Shown: piece by piece, positions 53,001 to 62,059 of the stretch
Numbering within the stretch: the first letter of the stretch is position 1
Layout: each line of letters starts with the position of its first letter
Source of the DNA: Haliclystus octoradiatus
Taxonomy: Eukaryota > Cnidaria > Staurozoa > Stauromedusae > Haliclystidae
Length of the DNA stretch: 64,000 nt
Reading direction: 5' to 3'
Assembly: GCA_916610825.1 (NCBI GenBank)
Contig: OU744452.1
Location: 14,860,110-14,924,109 of the forward strand
Program-made: the position numbers and the translations under genes
The notes under the pieces: generated by a model
Told to the model about the DNA's origin: nothing
Databases searched by the model: none
The model's input: the letters and a program-made list of their open reading frames with translations, nothing else

Positions 53001-56000
53001 ACGCTATGGAAAAACTCAACAATGACATGTATGGATCAAAAAAAGTTCTATCAAAATCCGTTCTTTCCTAAAGACGATATAGACACTTTAAAATCATTTG
53101 AAATTGGACTTTGAAACACAAACATAGATGAAACAAAGCTACACAGAATATTCCATCATTGTGAATTAAGTGAATTAAGCAAACATACCTCAAGTCGTCC
53201 TGTTGCAGTATTTGAAAGTTTATATGAAGGAAAAATGTCTTGCAGTAAAGTATGGAACAATGACTCATCAGAATGCACTAATTTTGGTAGATTGACAGCC
53301 AATATTGCAGATGTTAAAAGGTCTACTTCGAATTCTTTGATATCTGACTCCTCAACAAAATCATGTCTGAAAACAAAACCATCAATATTTACAGTAAATA
53401 TTATTCCCACTACAGATTGTCTTTAACAGAAAGAAAAAAGAAAAGGAATTCAGTACAGGGATTAATTGATTAAGAAGCTATATGTCAATATAACTTTATT
53501 TAGTTATCAACCAGCATGTCAAAATGGAAATCGAACAAAATCGAGCAATTGGTTAATTAGGGTCGTACTCTGTTCAATTCTAAACCGCATTGACTGCTCC
53601 GTGTTTACTAACCATTATGGCGAAAAAACACAATGGATAATTATGTTTTCAATGCATTAAAATAAATTAAAATTCATGTCATGATTATGTGTTCCAAAAT
53701 GTTTATGTTAATCAAAATGTTAATCATTGACTTAAGGACAGAAGTCATTATGACGATATCATGGAGCCTCAGAGATCAATAACTGTTATGTATTCCATAT
53801 TTCATAATATTAAATTGTTAACTTTTTGTAAAAGTTTCTTATAATTATTTCAAAATGTAAACCTGTTTATCATAATTTCAAAATTCATAAATAAAAATGA
53901 TAATGAAAGTTCATTAATATTCCAAAAACAGTTCATGAACAATTCATGGTTTATTCAGGAATTCATAAGCGCTGTTGTCCCCCTGCAAAAAACAGTTCAG
54001 GAGGTCAAGACAGTTCAGGAGTTCAAGAACAGCTCATGAAAAGTTCATGAAAACTTCGGGCAGTTTAGAGCTTTCATGAACAGTTCATGAACTCCTGAAA
54101 TGTTTTTCACATGGGTTTATTCGAAGCTTGAAGAAGATCTATTTACAGTTTGCTGATTGTACTTGGGTTATTTTATTTCTTTTATATGTTTCCATTATTG
54201 GTATGTTTATAACGAACCAACCTTTTGATTCTCATCCATCGACCAGCCAATACAAGAACAGTCTTTACAGCACGTAAGCCAAAATCATAATGTTTCTATA
54301 TAGCAAAATGAAAGAAATAAAAGAGTGTTGAGATAGAATAACAGAATCAAACAGTATCCTTGTGAATTGTTAATGGATAATAAATGGTTCAATTTTCATG
54401 AACTGTTCATCATAATCATCAGGACTTCAATAAGCTGAAAATTGTTTTTTCACAATATGATGGGATAAACGTCTTTATTCGCTAAATTTCTATAGATTTT
54501 TTTATTCAGGTCAATCATGTGATCATCAAATGATTAACTTTAATAAATTATTACTCCTAAAATACTTCATCACATTGACACAATGGTGATCTAATTTGTT
54601 GATGATGACAGCTGGTGATCTAATTTGATGGAGAACTCAGTTTCTTCAAGCTTGTGCTTAACGATTTAACGGAAATGTTCATGAATAGTAGGATATTGAG
54701 AGTTCATGAACTTTAAATGAGCTTAATTCATGAAGAAAATTGTTTTCATGCACTTTTCATAAATATTTTTTTTAATGATCATGAATAGTTCACCAACGTT
54801 CATGATCTGTCTGGAATTTTTCTGCAGGGGTAGGCTATAGCCGATACCAACGAAAGGCAAGATTTAAACAACCAATTGTAATTAAATACATAAAAATGCT
54901 TTGGTAAAATACACATTCTGGCAGGGCATCTTCAAATTGAATACCCACCTGAGGGGTCAACTGCTCCCCTGCAATTTCATACAGTTTGGCAAGTTTTCTT
55001 GATAACTCGCCTGCCATTTGAAAACTGTTTGAGAACAACATAATCTCTGCAATAAGTGCAACAGCTGGTGTAACCATAGCAACAGGTCTAAATAAAGCCT
55101 TGACATTATCAGGTAGTTTGACACGACCAGCGTAACTGAAATAAAACAACGAGATGGCTTAATTTGACTGTAAAATAAGCCTTATAGATTATGAATCTTG
55201 GATATACTGGATTGCTACCAAAAGCATATTTAAATCATACTGACATTAGTACTGAAATCGTACTGAAATTTACCAAAACATTTAATTTAGATTCTTCCAA
55301 TTCTATTATAAAACTATTAAAAGGCATCATAAAATGTTAAAGCTACCGAAATTGAGCCCAGTTTAATACTCTATTCAGTAATTTTTCAAAAATATTTTTT
55401 ATTCTCAATATTCATAATGTAAACACATTAAAATGTTAGCAAAATTATAAGAACAGATCATGAAAACGTCCATGAAAATTAGGTCATTTAACATTCATGA
55501 AAATTAAATTAGACTATTTATCGTTCATGAACTACCAATGAACTCAGTAGATTTTTTTGCAGGGTAAAAAGCAAATATATTTACCCAGGATTCATTGTAA
55601 TGAAGACAGCACACGATGGTTGAATATTCACTTCTTTTCCTTCAAATGCAACCCTTAAAAAACAGAAGAGATGAACGCCTTTGTAAAACATATGATATGA
55701 TAGAACATTGATCAGTGAATTCCTGGAGGTCTGACCGATCATACAAACACAAAAACAGCCGTTATGATATTTATAAGCCAACAGATTAACGCTGTTGCAC
55801 ATTTCTTTACTTAGCTCAGTTACCGGTATGATGTATAAAGGCTAAATTCATAGAGTACAGTCAATATCGTATACAGTTAAACCTGTTATAGCGACCACCT
55901 CTATACAGCGGCCACCTGTCTATAGTAGTCACTCTTGCAATGTCTAAACTAGTATTGTCTATTGAATCAAACCTGTATAGAAAGGCGACCTGTTTATAAT

Positions 56001-59000
56001 GGTCAATTTATCTAGTTGCTGGCTGTTAAATACAGGTTTCACTGTAATACATTATAGTACAATATGTTTGCCGAAATGTGGTTAAAGTCAACTAACTAAT
56101 ATTGAATGATACGTTATCACGTAGTGCATTTTATCGCACAATACGTTCCAGATATTTGATCACATAACTCAGCACGCCATTATTGCGATTTGATTATTTT
56201 TTGTTTTGCTGAGGTGTCAACAATCAAATCTGTTGAAGCATTGGAATCTATGGAAATTGTTTTCAACAACAAAACCTGCTCCCCTCCAGAATAAATTTTT
56301 TTAAAGCGAAATCAGGTTTCCGGAAGGCAAAACATTTTGTCGGACCCTGGCTTATAATGAATTTCAATCAAACTTATCTTTATTTAATGCCCAAACCCTT
56401 AGTTCCTTATATCTACATTCTGATATAAGTCATGTTTACGTAACAAACCTCTCAGATGGTGAATCTTTGAAAGGTTTTTTAAAGAGAAATCAGGTTTCCG
56501 GAAGGCAAAACATTTTGTCGGGCCCTGGCTTATAATGAATTTCAATCAAACTTATCTTTATTTAATGCCCAAACCCTTAGTTCCTTATATCTACATTCTG
56601 ATATAAGTCATGTTTACGTAACAAACCTCTCAGATAGTGAATCTTTGAAAGGTTTTTTAAAGAGAAATCAGGTTTCCGGAAGGCAAAACCTTTTGTCGGA
56701 CCCTGGCTTACAATGACTTTCAATCAAACTTATCTTTATAAGCCATGTTTACGTAACAAACCTCTCAGATAGTGAATCTTTGGAAAGTTTCAATGTTGAC
56801 AAATATTGTGCAAGGACAGAGAGAACTTCAATGTCTATCCTGTTGAATTCATCAAAACAACACCAAGCACCAGATTGAGCTATGCCACACAACAATTTTG
56901 TAATGACCTGAAAACGAGTGATCATAACAATGCAGAGGTTTATTAAACAATGAACATGAATAATAATATTGAGAACTTAATTAAAGCAAACAAATGTGAA
57001 CAAACCGGTAAATCTAATCCATCCGAACAGTTAAATACCAAATAATGTTTACCAAGTGACTAAAATGAATAAAAAGGATTATTTTTAAGATGATGAATAC
57101 TGGATTTCAAAAGAGAAACATTTTTCCTTAAGGTTCAATATTAGTTTTGAAAGTTCTGCATTGAAATTATTCCAATTTTCATAAACTTCCTGTGGACAAT
57201 TCCCTACAATTTTCAAAAAACTTGATATCATGAACATTCCATTAATGTTTTTCATGAATGTTAAATCACTGATCATCCAAGAACTACAGTGGGATACAAA
57301 TTTAATCAAAATTATGAGGTAGATAAACCGTCCACTATATGCAGATAGCCTCTATATACAAGAACATGACAAAACGCTATCATAGCTACTAAAGAGAATA
57401 AAAGGTTCAGATTTGAAGCTAAACAAAGACAAATGTCAGCTATATAAATTGTAATGAAGTCAAATATTTTGGCCATATTATTTCTGAAGATGGTATTAGA
57501 GCTAATTCAACAGTCTACTAAAAATTTATTTGCACTGACTAATATAGCAGAATTAAGGACGACTCTAAGTACATGCACAACATCATGACAGTGACCTCTA
57601 TTGACAATTGGTCACCGTATAGAGGTGACCCTTATAACAGTTATATCTGTAATATGGAAATACCTTTGCTAAATCTTTCACGGTTTCTGTTTTGCCAGTA
57701 CCAGCTGGTCCAACAGGTGCACCATTAAGATTAAGATGTAAACACGTTGTAAGTGTCAAATAACAACGATCAGTTAATGGTGTAATTACTAATCGTTCGC
57801 AGCACCCATGATATTCATTACCATATGTAAACGTTGCAAGTAGCTGACGAGCAGTACAATTTCTTTTCACATCATCCCATTCAAATCTTAGGTACCTACA
57901 AGGAGAATATAACATTGGTGTTCACTACTGACACCAAAAGCAATGAAAAACATTGTGAAATTTCATGGCGTTTTCATGGCGTTTTCATGGCGTTTTCATG
58001 GCGCTTTCATGGCGTTTTCATGGCGCTTTCATGGCGTCTTCATGGCGTTTTCACATTTTAATATTGCAAAATGGGTTTTCATGGTTTTCAAACTCTTTCA
58101 TGGCTTAAAAAAACTTTAATTTTCATCTTTCTACATTTTCATGGCGTTTTCATGGCGTTTTCAAAGCATTTTCACATTTTAATACATGGCTAAAAAAACT
58201 TTAATTTTCATCTTTTTACATTTTCATTGCGTTTTCATGGCGTTTTCAAAGCATTTTCACATTTTAATATTGCAAAATGGGTTTTCATGGTTTTCAAACT
58301 CTTTCATGGCTTAAAAAAACTTTAATTTTCATCTTTTTACATTTTCATGGCGTTTTCATGGCGTTTTCATGGCGTTTTCACATTTTAATATTGCAAAATG
58401 GGTTTTCATGGTTTTCAAACTCTTTCATGGCTTAACAAAACTTTAATTTTCATCTTTTTACATTTTCATAGTGTTTTCACAACACTTTCATGGCATAACG
58501 CTATGAAATTTTACACCTTTTTCATGGGTTTGGTGTCGTCTGAGTAGTGGTACTTACTTTAACCATTCAAAATCAGTATCGTTTTCTACTTGATTGTTAA
58601 TGAGTGAATCTATGATGTCACGTGTATGAACCATCATCATAATAACACCAACAGAAGCATAGTACATGCTTTCTTCCTCAGTTGTGATAACATTGTTGAC
58701 AATATTTTGTAGCTTAACTATTAGTCTCTGTTTAGTATTGATAAGCCTTTGTTGTGAATCTTCAGCCCTTAATACTGTGGTAATTTCATTGTGCAGGATT
58801 ATTTCAGTCTGGAATAGAATGGAATTCATAATTTAGGCATTTATAATTGTAGTCATACAGAATAACTTTGTGGTCTGTATGACAGTTTTGTATTCCATAT
58901 AAATACACCATGTATAGAAAAAAGGGCACCGGAAGATACTTAGGACTAGGGCAAGCTAGATTTAAAGGGCATTTTCACGAAAATTTTCCGCAATGCGCAC

Positions 59001-60378
59001 AAAAAATACCTTTCCACAATGGTTCTGCAGCTAATGTCAAGACAGTGGTATCATATTCATTTTATTGCCGAGCCATACGACCAAAATAGCAACTATATTT
59101 GATAAAATTATAAATAACAGAAGTAAGGATGGGTTAATATTAATTATAGCGCTATATAGAATATCATTTTTTCTGAAAGGGCACATACTGTTACCGCTCC
59201 CCTCCCCCTTCCTCAAAGGCAGGAGGGGCAGTTGCAGGATTATGAAGAGGGGAAAGCAGCCACAACAACTGTGAAAAACAGTTCATGAGTTAATGAACGT
59301 AAAATTGCCCAATTGTCCATGAACTGTTCATGAATGTTCATGAAGTATTCATGAAAATGTGGGCAATTTCATTTCATGAACTGTTCATTAATCGACAAGG
59401 AAGTATGAACACTATAAACTGTTCGGGAAATTCATGATTTCTTTTCACAGGAATTGATTTGTGGGATCATCATCTGAGTTTGAAAGGAGGTGTGATAATT
59501 TTGCTATGATGCTGTTTTTTAGGCTTACAAAATATCCAACCTGAGGCTTGCATTGACAAAACAATGATCAATGCAGTGGACCTATTGTAGCTTCTAGCGT
59601 GGTAATAAGTTAAGATACTGTCTCTGCAAGAATCTCTACAGATACAGTTTGAGATGTATCGGAAATTTCTTGCTGACGATTTTCCTACATGATAACATTG
59701 ATCAAGTAGTTTAATTATGCTGCTCAAGCAGTTTTGAGTGTTTCGAAGGATATTTTTTATGAGAGATAAATAACAAGATTAAAAGTACTTACCGCTACCA
59801 ATGATGCCTGACCAGGGAAGGATTTGAACCAGTCAACATAATTATCATCTTTGAAATTCAACAAAGCATTTTCTATTGATCTGTATTCAAATAGTAAGCA
59901 TTAATATAGGCTAGAAACAAAAACAAATTTTGACAATGAAACATATTGGTAATTTAATTATCTTCCATGCAAATTGTTACCTTTTGACTGATTCGTTTAG
60001 TATATTTTCAAGGCTTCCAAGCCATTGTTCCATTTGACCTCGAATCAATAACGGTCTAATAAAACATTAAGTAAGAACAAATTATTACATGGATTATTAT
60101 AAATCAGACATAAAAGTACAAATGTTAAAGATAGACTGAAAATAGATTGAAACTTAAAGGGTAATTATAACAACTAAAATTTTTGCTGAATTTCAATAAG
60201 AAAAATGCACATTTAGAGTTTATAAAAGGGGGTAAAAGACATAAATCCGCCGAAACCAAAAACAATCTCATGTCTGATTATTGGATAACAGAATACTGAC
60301 AAAATGAATGGGTTCAAATTTTACAAATGAGAGTTACTGTGCAGAATATTTGGCTTGGATGATAGATTTTCTATGAAC

Positions 60379-60439
<61 letters not shown>

Positions 60440-61999
60440 GATTTTGCAAAATCTTTAACAAGTCAATCAACACATCCAGTTTTTCTTGCTGATAAGCCAT
60501 TGAATTGTTTAATGTTTGCCGACGATATAGTCTTATTTTCTCAAACCAAAGAGGGTCTCCAAAAAGGCATGGAGAAAGCATATCTTTACGCCGAGCAATG
60601 GAAGCTCAAAATTAATTATGAAAAGTCAAAATGCATGATCTTCTCAAAAAATTATGTTGATGAGCAACATTTCTTTTCCATTAATAATACCCCCATCGAA
60701 ATGGTCGAAAATTACAAATATCTAGGTTTTTCGTTTCATTGCTCCTCAAAACAAAACAATGTTTTGGTATTAAGCAACTTTGCACAAAAGCCGAAAAAGC
60801 ATGGGCAATAACACAGCGCTCTATGGGGCGGTCGTCAACCAGCTATGTCGCAATTCACAAAACAATGTTTACTACCATGATAAAACCCATACTTCTCTAT
60901 GCTAGTGATGTTTGGGGTGATTCTGTTACTCACATTGAAAATAACCAAATAGAAACTGTACAGCGAGATATTATGCGGAAAATATTAAATGTTAGAAAGA
61001 ATTCCAGTAAGATAGCTGTTAGTGCGGAATTGGGGATCATCCCTCTACAGATTGACGTTAAAATTAATATGATCAAATTCCTTGTTAGAATGATTAACTC
61101 CAAAAAAAGTAGTTTACTGTACAAGGCATTTGGTGAACAAATCGTCAACAGTTCATCAACTTCATGGCTGGGTAAAGTTATAGGAATCAATTTACAGCTT
61201 TTGATCTCTAAAGAAACTAATCAAAAATCTGATCAAATAAAACTAATCAACTCTATAAAAGATCAATTAAATAACGAATACAAAATCAACTTTGAGCAAA
61301 CTAATCTAAACTCTAACACTCCAGGCCAATCGAACCAATTGAAATTCTACAAAACAATCAAACATAAATTTGAATTTGAAAATTATTTGCTACTTCCACA
61401 CAAAAAGTCTAGGATAGCAATAACTCAGATCAGAATCAGTGCTCATAAGCTCGGAGTACAGACCGGACGATATTCTAACATTCCCTACGAGGACCGGCTA
61501 TGTCCCCATTGCGATAGTGACAGTATCGACGATGAGATACATCTACTCTTTAACTGTAATATAAATAGTAACTTGAGGGTAGCGTTTTTTAATAAAATAG
61601 AAAAGTTGCATAACAACTTTCAGGTATTCTCGGATACAGAGAAATTGGAACTGCTCTTTTCCCAAACAGAGTTACAAACAAAGAAACTGTTGGGAAGATT
61701 TCTTTACGAATCTTTGCAGAAACGCTATAATAATTTGCAATAGTGAATAATAGAATGACCCATGTTTTGATAATTTTATAACTATATAGTGAATCAATAT
61801 TATCTTAATATGTTGTTATTTAGAAGCAACAGGGATAAATAGGTTCTTATAACAACTATGCTAAATAAAAAATAAATAAAAATATATATATATATATACA
61901 AATATCGAATAACAACATAATAATATTAAATAATACTTACCACACACCTGTATCTATGTAAACTGGTATATTGGTATTAAATCAAAACAAACAAACAAA

Positions 62000-62059
<60 letters not shown>

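Noticed and set aside
57085-57309. 74-residue - strand open frame between AAA1 exons
   Set aside because: Does not match dynein or any domain; the real link is the 54-bp exon at 57006-57059.
60321-60581. Poly-Asp protein on the - strand
   Set aside because: Produced by the (ATC)n microsatellite overlapping a LINE fragment on the other strand.
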